Assembly (NCBI GenBank): GCA_964436235.1
Contig: CAYTCW010000146.1
Coordinates: 1 to 10,690 of the forward strand
Direction: 5' to 3'
Source: UBA9980 sp964436235
Lineage (GTDB): Bacteria; Muiribacteriota; UBA9980
Length of the DNA stretch: 10,690 nucleotides
The notes beneath the pieces were generated by a model. The model was not told where the DNA came from. It was given only the letters and a program-made list of their open reading frames with translations, and searched no databases. Positions 1-5,673 of the stretch are shown here, one piece after another (position 1 is the first letter of the stretch; the number at the start of each line of letters is the position of its first letter). A program made the position numbers and the translations under genes.

Positions 1-30
1 AATAATATATCATAAATTTAATGATTTGTC

Positions 31-50
31 AAGCGCTTAAGTTAGCGCTT
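31..50. other. Short inverted repeat (hairpin)
   Basis: A 7-bp perfect stem (31-37 with 44-50, AAGCGCT/AGCGCTT) encloses a 6-nt loop. No T-tract follows on either strand, so it does not look like an intrinsic terminator. It sits immediately upstream of repeat A. Its counterpart position ahead of repeat B holds a different, longer hairpin (4567-4609), so a hairpin at the left edge may be part of the repeat's architecture. That link is inference. Confidence 0.35.
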
Positions 51-60
51 ATGCCTGTTA

Positions 61-282
61 ACCCCCCACTATCCGCAAATTGCCTGACGTTTTATCGTGA
101 GTTTATCGATAGCTTTTTCTGTCCCGGCTTTAATTTCCTTTTCTTTCTTGCTTATTACTTATTTGCCTGCTAACTTGCTTGTTTGCATTTGCGCGCACGC
201 GCGCAAATGCGGTGCAATAAAGGCACTACCGCAACTATGGCTTATGGCTCACGGGAAAAATTGTTGTAAATCGGCACTTATA
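61..282 (+). repeat. Intergenic repeat A, about 220 bp with a GC-rich hairpin
   Basis: This non-coding stretch is repeated in the same orientation at 4611-4856. Shared blocks, in order, are GCAAATTGCCTGAYG, TCGATAGC, a pyrimidine-rich run, a hairpin, GCGGTGCAA, CTACC and GGCTCACGG followed by A-rich sequence and GTAAATC. The hairpin is a 12-bp perfect palindromic stem (185-196 with 199-210) with a 2-nt centre. Relative to copy B the stem differs by one compensated base pair: T189-A206 here, G-C in B. An open frame over this copy (97-315) has no Shine-Dalgarno sequence and is not preserved as a frame in B, so I treat the element as non-coding. It could be a MITE/REP-like repeat or a structured RNA. 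Confidence 0.8.
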
Positions 283-363
283 ATAGCACTGCTAATAATT
301 AAGCGAATTGCATGAGGCAAAAGTCTTAGTAAATTAAGTTTAAACAAATTAGGTTTAATAATG

Positions 364-380
364 CTTTTATATGATAAAAG
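364..380. other. AT-rich short hairpin between repeats A and C
   Basis: A 7-bp perfect stem (364-370 with 374-380, CTTTTAT/ATAAAAG) encloses a 3-nt loop. It lies between the two convergent palindromic elements A and C. It is too AT-rich to be a convincing terminator and could occur by chance in this composition. Confidence 0.25.
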
Positions 381-394
381 TTGTTATGCTTTAG

Positions 395-560
395 CGTATT
401 GCCGTGAGCTGAAATATTAAAATCCGGCGGTGCGTAAATAGCATGCCTCCGCGCACGCAACGCGTGCGCGGAGGCAAAACTCACAAAAAGCAAGAAAAAA
501 GTTTGTGGCAGGAAAGAAAAAATAGAGACAGATATGGAATGAGATGAGATAGGCGAGTTG
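395..560 (-). repeat. Diverged inverted relative of repeats A/B (element C)
   Basis: Read on the minus strand this region has the same order of parts as A and B. A pyrimidine-rich run with CTTGC comes first, then TTTTGC, then a GC-rich hairpin, then GCA..GC and a GCACCGCCG block, then GCTCACGG followed by AATA (plus-strand 402-409 for GCTCACGG). The hairpin is a perfect 14-bp stem (445-458 with 462-475) with loop AAC (plus strand). Overall identity is low, so relatedness rests on the shared layout and the GCTCACGG block. Two frames open on the minus strand across this region are low-complexity, lack a Shine-Dalgarno sequence and overlap the hairpin. I do not call them genes. Confidence 0.5.
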
Positions 561-651
561 AATACAGTAGAAGGAGATAGAATAGAGAATGACAGGAACT
601 TTGTAAAGAAAAAATAAAAAAACTTCGAAGCCGACATGAAAAAACGCCCGA

Positions 652-683
652 AATAAAAAGGCTATGGTAATAGCCTTTTTATT
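652..683. terminator. Bidirectional intrinsic terminator
   Basis: A 14-bp perfect stem (652-665 with 670-683) with loop GGTA has an A-run on its left arm and a T-run on its right arm. On either strand a hairpin with a GC core (GGCTA/TAGCC) is therefore followed by U-rich RNA. It lies downstream of the minus-strand gene ending at 781, about 100 nt past its stop codon and beyond element D1. It is the best candidate for ending that transcript. It would also block any plus-strand transcript arising from the repeat region. Confidence 0.75.
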
Positions 684-762
684 CAGGGAGAGTAAAGGGG
701 GCACGGGGGAAAAGAGAGGGCCATTGGTCCTTTCTTTTCCCCCGTCGCGGTCCTGTACGGTC
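683..762 (+). repeat. Hairpin element D1 (80 bp), inverted copy at 10561-10640
   Basis: This 80-bp block matches the reverse complement of 10561-10640 at 71 of 80 positions with no gap. Its core is a long hairpin, 703-745: a 12-bp outer stem (703-714 with 734-745), then 8 further pairs including two G-T wobbles, closing on an ATT loop at 723-725. Of the five differences that fall in the hairpin, four form two compensated pairs: 711/737 (A-T to T-A) and 722/726 (C-G to T-A). The wobbles are G·U in the plus-strand RNA but would be A·C on the other strand, so if it is transcribed, plus is the likely sense. No T-tract follows, so it is not a typical terminator. Confidence 0.85.
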
Positions 763-780
763 ATGAAAAGGAATAAAATG

Positions 781-1179
781 TTAATTTTTGAGGTTGTCGA
801 TTTTTTTATTAAGTGCGTCGGTGTTTTTATCGATGGTCTTATTGAATTCGTCCATTCGTGTCATGAATTGGCCCGAAATGCCGACTATATTTTTATTTAT
901 TTCTGATATTTCGACGAGCGCGCTTTTTAAGGCTTCTATCGAAGCTAACGTTTTATTGATATCGGTGACGAATAATTCGACTTTAGTAAGGCGTGTTGTG
1001 ATTTCAGTCACTGATAACTTTAATTTAACGACGTCGGAGTGGATCGCGCTTATTATTTTTAAAACCATAATGCCGAAAGCCGTCAAAAAAGCGCATGAAA
1101 TGAGCACGAATATTATCTGTACGTAGTTGAATGCGTCTAACTGGCTCGTTATTTTACTTATAAATCCTATATTTTCCAT
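781..1179 (-). CDS. Small membrane-anchored coiled-coil protein, hypothetical
   Basis: This is a 132-residue protein of unknown function. A short polar N-terminus is followed by one strong membrane segment at about residues 19-42 (Y-V-Q-I-I-F-V-L to I-M-V-L-K-I-I). The rest, about 48-130, is charged, helix-forming sequence with hydrophobic residues spaced three and four apart, consistent with a coiled coil. The start is the ATG at 1179 because AAGGAGG lies 8 nt upstream (1188-1194). The in-frame ATG at 1203 is rejected because the Shine-Dalgarno sequence would be inside the gene. The layout resembles bacterial single-pass coiled-coil proteins (DUF948-like or chemoreceptor-stalk-like), but no family signature is visible. 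It is transcribed divergently from the ACP-array operon and appears to be monocistronic. Confidence 0.75.
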   Translation of the reverse strand: MENIGFISKITSQLDAFNYVQIIFVLISCAFLTAFGIMVLKIISAIHSDVVKLKLSVTEITTRLTKVELFVTDINKTLASIEALKSALVEISEINKNIVGISGQFMTRMDEFNKTIDKNTDALNKKIDNLKN

Positions 1180-1187
1180 TTGTATAG

Positions 1188-1194
1188 CCTCCTT
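1188..1194 (-). promoter_or_regulatory. Ribosome binding site fixing the start at 1179
   Basis: The minus strand reads AAGGAGG, a near-perfect match to the anti-Shine-Dalgarno sequence, 8 nt before the ATG at 1179. It selects that ATG over the in-frame ATG at 1203. Confidence 0.85.
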
Positions 1195-1209
1195 AATGGT
1201 CATCCGTTA

Positions 1210-1238
1210 ATGATACACAAAAAGATGAAAAAATTCAA
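1210..1238 (-). promoter_or_regulatory. Sigma70-type promoter for the coiled-coil gene
   Basis: On the minus strand, TTGAAT (1233-1238) and TATCAT (1210-1215) are separated by exactly 17 bp. Transcription would start near 1203, leaving a 5' leader of about 25 nt that contains the strong ribosome binding site. Confidence 0.6.
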
Positions 1239-1304
1239 GGCGGACGGCTAAATAAATATAAGAATAGGTACCGATTAAATTAAGTAAGATAATGATAAAT
1301 AAAA

Positions 1305-1333
1305 TTGACAGGGCATATATATTGTGCTATAAT
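1305..1333 (+). promoter_or_regulatory. Consensus sigma70-type promoter for the ACP-array operon
   Basis: TTGACA (1305-1310) and TATAAT (1328-1333) are both full consensus hexamers with the optimal 17-bp spacer. The expected start is near 1340, giving a leader of about 35 nt with the ribosome binding site AAGGGGG at 1361-1367, 6 nt before the ATG at 1374. A promoter this strong suggests constitutive, high-level expression of the carrier-array protein unless a repressor acts here. Confidence 0.85.
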
Positions 1334-1373
1334 CTAAAATAATGAAAAGCATAAATTAATAAGGGGGCTTTTT

Positions 1374-2840
1374 ATGGATATAAAAGCTGAAGTGACCAAG
1401 ATTGTTAATAAAGTAATCGGCAAGTCTTCATTTTTAGACGTTTGCTTTTTTGACGCGCAGGTATTGAGCGTGCTGCGGCAAATCGATTATATCCATAAAA
1501 CTTATGAATTTAAGAGTTCGCCTCTTGAATTTCTCGAAGTTAAGTCAGTTCGCGCCCTTTTTGATACCGTTAAAAAATATTCGCCCGGTTTTAATTCCGA
1601 TTATAAATCTTTTTGCGATTCTATGTATTCCGCTTTCTGTCCCGATATTCTTAAAAATAATACATTCACTAAAGATGAAGCGTTTACAATATTTAATAAA
1701 ACTAAAGAAATTTCGGGCCTTAATTATAACGCCGCGCCCGATATCTTCGATAATAATAAAATCAGCTATGGCAGAATATTTTCCGAGATAATTAAGGCGG
1801 TCAAATCGGCTCCTGAAAAGTTAAAATACAGCGAGTCTGAATTAATGGCTAATCTTAACGGCGCTATTTATTTACTTTCGGGCGAAACGGTTATTAACCG
1901 CGGGCTTTCAATTATCGGCATGAATAAGCGCGCTAAAGACGTTCTCAGCTTTTTAACCACTATGGAGCGCGTTTTTAAAATTAAAATAAATTACGCTGAA
2001 ATAACTACCGGCGATATTTTCACCAACGTATATAAATTGCTCCGCGAGCAGCGCCCCGATTTTAACTTCAATAAAGCCGTCGTTGAGCAGGAAATAATGG
2101 CGGTCGCGGCTAAAATATTCAACGATTCGAATATATTGCTTAATTTAATCAACGCGCTCGAGGCTAAGTATAAAATCAGCCTGTCAAAAGACGATTCAAT
2201 ATTCGCCGGCAGTTTCGAAGCTTTTATAAACGTTGTCAGCCGCGCTATTAAAGAGCAGCAGCCGTCGGTAGTTACGGCCGAAGTATCGCTCGACGTAATG
2301 ACTTTCGCTTCCGATTTTATGTCGCGCCGTAATATTAAAGTCGCAGATCCTAAGTTGACTAACGCGATCGAAAATAAATTCATAGCCGATATCGAAAAAA
2401 AATTCCGCGTCACTTTTTCAGTATTCGATCTTCTTGAAATCACCGGGCTCGAATCCACCATTAAAATAGTAGAGCGTTTAGTTAAAAAGCAGAAGATCAA
2501 TGAAAAATACCCCGGCCTGCTTCCCGAAGCCGCTGCGGATCTTGGTTTATATGTAAGGCGCGAAATCATCAGAACTTCGCGCGATAACATGATCATCGGC
2601 AGCGAAATGATGACCACATCCTTCGAAGGTCTCGATTTCCCGCGTAAACTCGATTCGATGTTGTCTATCGAAGTCGTCGTTCAGCTCGAAAAAAACTTCA
2701 AGATTAAAATACCCGAAGATAAGCTATCAGCAATAAAATCAATCGACGATATGTCGGCGTTAGTCGAAAAATTAGTTAACGATAAAAACAGGACCGGCCA
2801 GCCTCAGTTACCGCCTGTCGAAACTAAAGACCGTATTTAG
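1374..2840 (+). CDS. Tandem acyl-carrier-protein-like domain array
   Basis: This 488-residue soluble protein reads as six consecutive ACP-like helical units, approximately 1-70, 78-145, 150-225, 230-296, 305-372 and 384-470. Each has a helix II ending in (L/M)-E-x-x-(F/Y)-x-(I/V) or a degenerate form, a linker, and a last helix of the type F-x-x-V-x-x-(I/L)-(I/V). The last unit is the clearest: L-D-S428-M-L-S-I-E followed by Q-L-E-K-N-F-K-I-K-I-P-E-D is textbook ACP, with S428 at the phosphopantetheine position. By eye, unit 4 also places D251-S252 there. Unit 3 (A187) and unit 5 (N330) lack the serine; units 1 and 2 show none that aligns clearly. The family role of ACPs is to carry acyl or aminoacyl thioesters. 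The role of serine-less copies here is unknown; they may be structural. The next gene, 7 nt away, is an adenylating ligase that could load it. The unit assignment is manual; only unit 6 is secure. Confidence 0.8.
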   Translation: MDIKAEVTKIVNKVIGKSSFLDVCFFDAQVLSVLRQIDYIHKTYEFKSSPLEFLEVKSVRALFDTVKKYSPGFNSDYKSFCDSMYSAFCPDILKNNTFTKDEAFTIFNKTKEISGLNYNAAPDIFDNNKISYGRIFSEIIKAVKSAPEKLKYSESELMANLNGAIYLLSGETVINRGLSIIGMNKRAKDVLSFLTTMERVFKIKINYAEITTGDIFTNVYKLLREQRPDFNFNKAVVEQEIMAVAAKIFNDSNILLNLINALEAKYKISLSKDDSIFAGSFEAFINVVSRAIKEQQPSVVTAEVSLDVMTFASDFMSRRNIKVADPKLTNAIENKFIADIEKKFRVTFSVFDLLEITGLESTIKIVERLVKKQKINEKYPGLLPEAAADLGLYVRREIIRTSRDNMIIGSEMMTTSFEGLDFPRKLDSMLSIEVVVQLEKNFKIKIPEDKLSAIKSIDDMSALVEKLVNDKNRTGQPQLPPVETKDRI

Positions 2841-2847
2841 GCGCACC

Positions 2848-4497
2848 ATGGACCTTATCGGCCTTTTGCAAAAACACAGTATTAAAAATAATGCCGGGCA
2901 TGATGCCGCGTTTATCGATTATAACGGAACGCGTTTGAGTCATGCCGATATTTTAAAACGGTCAACCATTCTGGCGGAGTCTCTTGAAAGTTATGGCCTT
3001 TCTAACGGCGCTGTATGCGCTCTTATTTGTTTCAATCATATTAATTTTATTTTATTTTTTACTGCGTGTCTTAAAACTCGCGTGGTGCCGGTTATTATTA
3101 ATCCGAAGTACGGCGTTGAAGAGCTGCAGAGCATAATTAGCGCTTCGGAAGTTAAAACGATTATTACCGATAATATTTATGCGTTCGATGGCGTGTTAGC
3201 GATGGACGGCTCTGAAATTAATATTATTAATCCTGAAATAAAAAAATCAAGCGCCGCGCCCCTGCCGGCGGATTGCGATATGCAACAGCCTTCGCGTGAT
3301 AATAGCCGATCTACTTTGCAGGATAGAGTATGCGCGCTTTATGGCGATGCGTTAAACGACGGCACGCTTTTTATGCTTATAACCTCCGCAAGCGGCGGAC
3401 GGCCTAAAATCGTTAAAAAAAGCTCTGCTGCTTTAAGTTATCAGGCCGAAAAATTATATCCGCGCATTTTAAGCGGCCCCGAAACGCGATATTTCACCAA
3501 CGTTCCGCCTTCACACTCATACGGCCTCGAATTCGCGGTTTTTGCTTCGATTTATAACGGCGTCCCTCTATTTATCCGTGATTTTAATTTTTCAAGCGAC
3601 GCTCTCGAAGAAATATCGCTTAATTCAATCACGCATATATTCAGCGTCCCGCCGTTTTTACTCAACTTAGTTAATTATAAAAATTCATCAGGTACAGACT
3701 TTGACAGCCTCGAAATGGCGGTTTCGGCCGGAATGCCTCTGCTGCCCGGGCTTGCCGCTAAATTTCACGCAGCTTTTAATTTTAATATAGCCTCGGTTTA
3801 CGGTATAACCGAAGCCGGCTGCGTCAGCTTTAACGACGCCGGAAAACATTCGCCGCATCAGGAGCGCGCGTCGGTTAATAACGATGTGGGCCGGCCGCTC
3901 GACGGCAATGAAATATTCGTGCTCGACGATTGCGGCGCGGCGCTTCACGCTTCTAACGCAAATATCGAAAAAACGCTCATCGAAGGCGACAGCGACCCGC
4001 TGCGCGCGAATATAGGCCGGATCGTATTGCGTAAAAAAATTCCCGACGGCGGCTATTATAAGCTGTGCGATGCCGCGGCCGCCGCTAAATGGCGTCTCGG
4101 TTTTTGCGAATTAGAAACCGACGACAGCGGTTATATCGATTCGCGCGGTGTGCTTCATCTTTTAACGCGCAGCAGCGCATTTATCAATATCGGCGGCGCT
4201 AAAATCAACGCAGTGGATATCGAGACTTTTTTACGCTCAACGCAGTTATTCAAAGACGTTATCGTTTTCGGGCAAAAAGACGATTATATGGGAGAAAAAA
4301 TAACCGCCGCAATAGTCGTCGGCGACGATTTTAAATTGAGCGGCGAGCAGGTGCGCGCGCTTTGCGGCGAAAAACTGCCTCTGATAAAGGTTCCGCGCGA
4401 TATTTATATATTAAGGCAGCCGTTTCCACGCACCGCGACAGGAAAGATTCGCTTCGATAAAGTTATTGAAATAATAAAAAGTTCTATGGCAAGTTGA
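2848..4497 (+). CDS. ANL-superfamily AMP-forming acyl/aminoacyl ligase
   Basis: This 549-residue adenylate-forming enzyme should activate a carboxylic acid as an acyl-AMP and pass it to a thiol, probably a carrier protein. Visible core motifs are: phosphate loop T179-S-A-S-G-G-R-P-K187 (a variant of TSGTTGxPK); P-S-H223 for A4; Y318-G-I-T-E322 for A5; T424-D-D426, where most members have TGD, with R441 for A7; G449-G-A-K-I453 for A8; and C-terminal T531-G-K533-I-R with the catalytic lysine for A10. Length and motif order match stand-alone ligases such as DltA, 4-chlorobenzoyl-CoA ligase and acyl-ACP synthetases. The substrate cannot be read. The start has little Shine-Dalgarno sequence and lies 7 nt after the ACP-array stop, so translational coupling is likely. 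Pairing with an ACP array favours a carrier-protein acceptor over CoA, which is inference. Confidence 0.9.
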   Translation: MDLIGLLQKHSIKNNAGHDAAFIDYNGTRLSHADILKRSTILAESLESYGLSNGAVCALICFNHINFILFFTACLKTRVVPVIINPKYGVEELQSIISASEVKTIITDNIYAFDGVLAMDGSEINIINPEIKKSSAAPLPADCDMQQPSRDNSRSTLQDRVCALYGDALNDGTLFMLITSASGGRPKIVKKSSAALSYQAEKLYPRILSGPETRYFTNVPPSHSYGLEFAVFASIYNGVPLFIRDFNFSSDALEEISLNSITHIFSVPPFLLNLVNYKNSSGTDFDSLEMAVSAGMPLLPGLAAKFHAAFNFNIASVYGITEAGCVSFNDAGKHSPHQERASVNNDVGRPLDGNEIFVLDDCGAALHASNANIEKTLIEGDSDPLRANIGRIVLRKKIPDGGYYKLCDAAAAAKWRLGFCELETDDSGYIDSRGVLHLLTRSSAFINIGGAKINAVDIETFLRSTQLFKDVIVFGQKDDYMGEKITAAIVVGDDFKLSGEQVRALCGEKLPLIKVPRDIYILRQPFPRTATGKIRFDKVIEIIKSSMAS

Positions 4498-4566
4498 AAT
4501 ATAATTGACTAATATACTCATCGGGTAGTTCTTCTTTAAATTTTGCGTATTTTTTTTAGTTTTTTA

Positions 4567-4609
4567 TTAGGGAGGGAGAAAGGGTTAGCAACCCTTTCTC
4601 CCTCCCTAA
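4567..4609. other. Perfect 20-bp hairpin with purine-only arm
   Basis: The arms 4567-4586 and 4590-4609 are perfectly complementary over 20 bp around the 3-nt loop AGC. Positions 4569-4584 are all purine (runs of G separated by A), so the other arm is all pyrimidine. It lies 70 nt after the ligase stop and directly before repeat B. It may end the operon transcript or block read-through, but no T-tract follows on the plus strand. A T-rich run precedes it (4550-4565). The minus strand therefore has an A-rich run after the hairpin, which argues against a standard terminator in either direction. Confidence 0.7.
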
Positions 4610-4610
4610 G

Positions 4611-4856
4611 ACCCTCCCTCTATCTGCAAATTGCCTGATGCTTTTTTGTTAGTTTGTCGATAGCCTTTTCTGTCAGGGCTTTAATTTTTTTTCTTTTCCT
4701 TTTCTTGTTTCTTGCCTTTTACTTTTTTTCTGCCAGCTTGCTTGTTTGCATGTGCGCGCGGCGCGCGCACATGCGGTGCAAAAACTGCTCTACCACATCT
4801 ATGCTCAACGGCTCACGGTAAAAACTAATGTAAATCTGTTCTGATATTGCACTTCC
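4611..4856 (+). repeat. Intergenic repeat B, second copy of repeat A
   Basis: Collinear with 61-282 in the same orientation, it shares CTATCYGCAAATTGCCTGAYG, TCGATAGC, the pyrimidine-rich run, the central hairpin, GCGGTGCAA, CTACC and CGGCTCACGG. The hairpin has a 12-bp perfect stem (4748-4759 with 4763-4774) and loop GGC. The arm base pair G4752-C4770 replaces T-A of copy A, a compensated change that keeps the stem intact. Flanks and pyrimidine tracts have drifted much more than the hairpin. Positions 4498-4950 otherwise hold no gene: a T-rich stretch (4530-4567), the hairpin at 4567-4609, this repeat, and an AT-rich tail (4857-4950). Confidence 0.8.
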
Positions 4857-4950
4857 AAAAATTAAAACTAATTGCTACGGTAAAAATTGTCCTTATTTAA
4901 TTTAAGAAATGGAGTTTTTAATACTTTATTAAAGAAATTAAAAGTATAAA

Positions 4951-5481
4951 TTAATTTTTTAAGAAGGCCTTAGACACCCGTTTATATAAAACGCACGTGA
5001 TAGCGGTGTTAAGCGCGCCTTTAAACAGGTTGAAGGTTGGTATAGAGTAAAAGACTAATCTTTCTATATTGGGCATATTGCCGCCGGTAAATAATTTAAC
5101 TAAGATTAAATTAACCGGCATCATTAATAACGCCATCAGCACGGTGGCAAAGAGCATTCCGACAACGGCAGTTTTAAGCCGTCTGTCGCGCGAGTATAAA
5201 AGCGAGCTGACCCCGACGAATATTACTCCGACGATGGTATTAGCGGTAATTCCGATGAGATTGAACCCGGTTATAAGGTGCAGCGCGTTTTTAATTAAAA
5301 TAACGCTCACGCCTGCCGCTGGTGAAATTGAAAAGCCGATAATCGCGGCCGGCACTTCCGACATATCGTATTTAAGTTCCGGCCATAAAAACGGGACGGG
5401 AAATTCGAAAAATCTCATCAGTACGAACGATATGGCTGCAAAGACGCTGATTTTAGCTATGACGTCAATTTTAAACTTCAA
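4951..5481 (-). CDS. ribU: ECF transporter S component, RibU-like (probable riboflavin uptake)
   Basis: This 176-residue integral membrane protein is about the usual S-component size, with five to six hydrophobic helices (about 8-22, 43-70, 74-95, 103-130, 142-165). The segment at 27-70 (F-P-V-P-F-L-W-P-E-L-K-Y-D, S-E-V-P-A, G-F-S-I-S-P-A-A-G, then L-I-K-N-A-L-H-L-I) and the late P-T-F-N-L-F-K-G-A-L-N (148-158) match the RibU-type pattern as I know it. In that family the S component binds riboflavin and docks onto a shared EcfT/EcfA energising module, which is not encoded here, so it would be a group II system. The start is a TTG at 5481 with AGAGG (minus strand, 5489-5493) 7 nt upstream. The next in-frame Met (residue 22) would remove the first helix. 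No FMN riboswitch is seen upstream. Another vitamin is possible. Confidence 0.85.
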   Translation of the reverse strand: MKFKIDVIAKISVFAAISFVLMRFFEFPVPFLWPELKYDMSEVPAAIIGFSISPAAGVSVILIKNALHLITGFNLIGITANTIVGVIFVGVSSLLYSRDRRLKTAVVGMLFATVLMALLMMPVNLILVKLFTGGNMPNIERLVFYSIPTFNLFKGALNTAITCVLYKRVSKAFLKN

Positions 5482-5536
5482 TTGAATACCTCTATGTTTA
5501 ATTTAAATATTTTTCAGGCGAAGCGGTTGCCGCATT

Positions 5537-5565
5537 ATATTACACTATATTATTTAATTTTTCAA
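5537..5565 (-). promoter_or_regulatory. Candidate promoter for the RibU-like gene
   Basis: On the minus strand TTGAAA (5560-5565) and TAATAT (5537-5542) are separated by 17 bp, in very AT-rich DNA. A small dyad, GCGG-TTG-CCGC (5523-5533), begins about where transcription would start and could be an operator or a leader hairpin. The predicted leader is about 50 nt, too short for a known FMN riboswitch. Confidence 0.5.
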
Positions 5566-5673
5566 TCGATTTTTATTCAATGATATTTTTTATTGATTTA
5601 TATCTTAATTTATGATAACTTACATTGTATGTTCTGGTTTTATATCATTTACAGCAGGGAAGGATGAATTGTT

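Noticed and set aside
97..315. 72-residue open frame on the plus strand with hydrophobic segments
   Set aside because: It lies over repeat A and runs through its palindrome, has no Shine-Dalgarno sequence, and the frame is not kept in the collinear copy B.
686..720. Possible G-quadruplex in D1 (four G-runs)
   Set aside because: Loops of about 8 nt make it weak, and D2 has lost the first G-run, while the hairpin pairing is conserved. The hairpin is the better explanation.
703..745. D1 hairpin as an intrinsic terminator
   Set aside because: There is no T-tract directly after either arm. The adjacent 652-683 structure is a proper terminator.
326..764. Overlapping minus-strand frames of 103 and 115 residues, Phe/Ser-rich
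   Set aside because: Low-complexity translation of the purine-rich DNA strand across hairpins at 445-475, 652-683 and 703-745. There is no ribosome binding site and no family resemblance.
664..1126. Plus-strand frames of 80 and 112 residues
   Set aside because: Antisense shadows of the minus-strand coiled-coil gene, which has a strong ribosome binding site and promoter; these frames have neither.
4921..4947. ATACTTT/AAAGTAT hairpin as terminator of the RibU-like gene
   Set aside because: It has a 7-bp pure AT-type stem with a long loop and one G-C pair. It is too weak to call, and this AT-rich tail could form it by chance.
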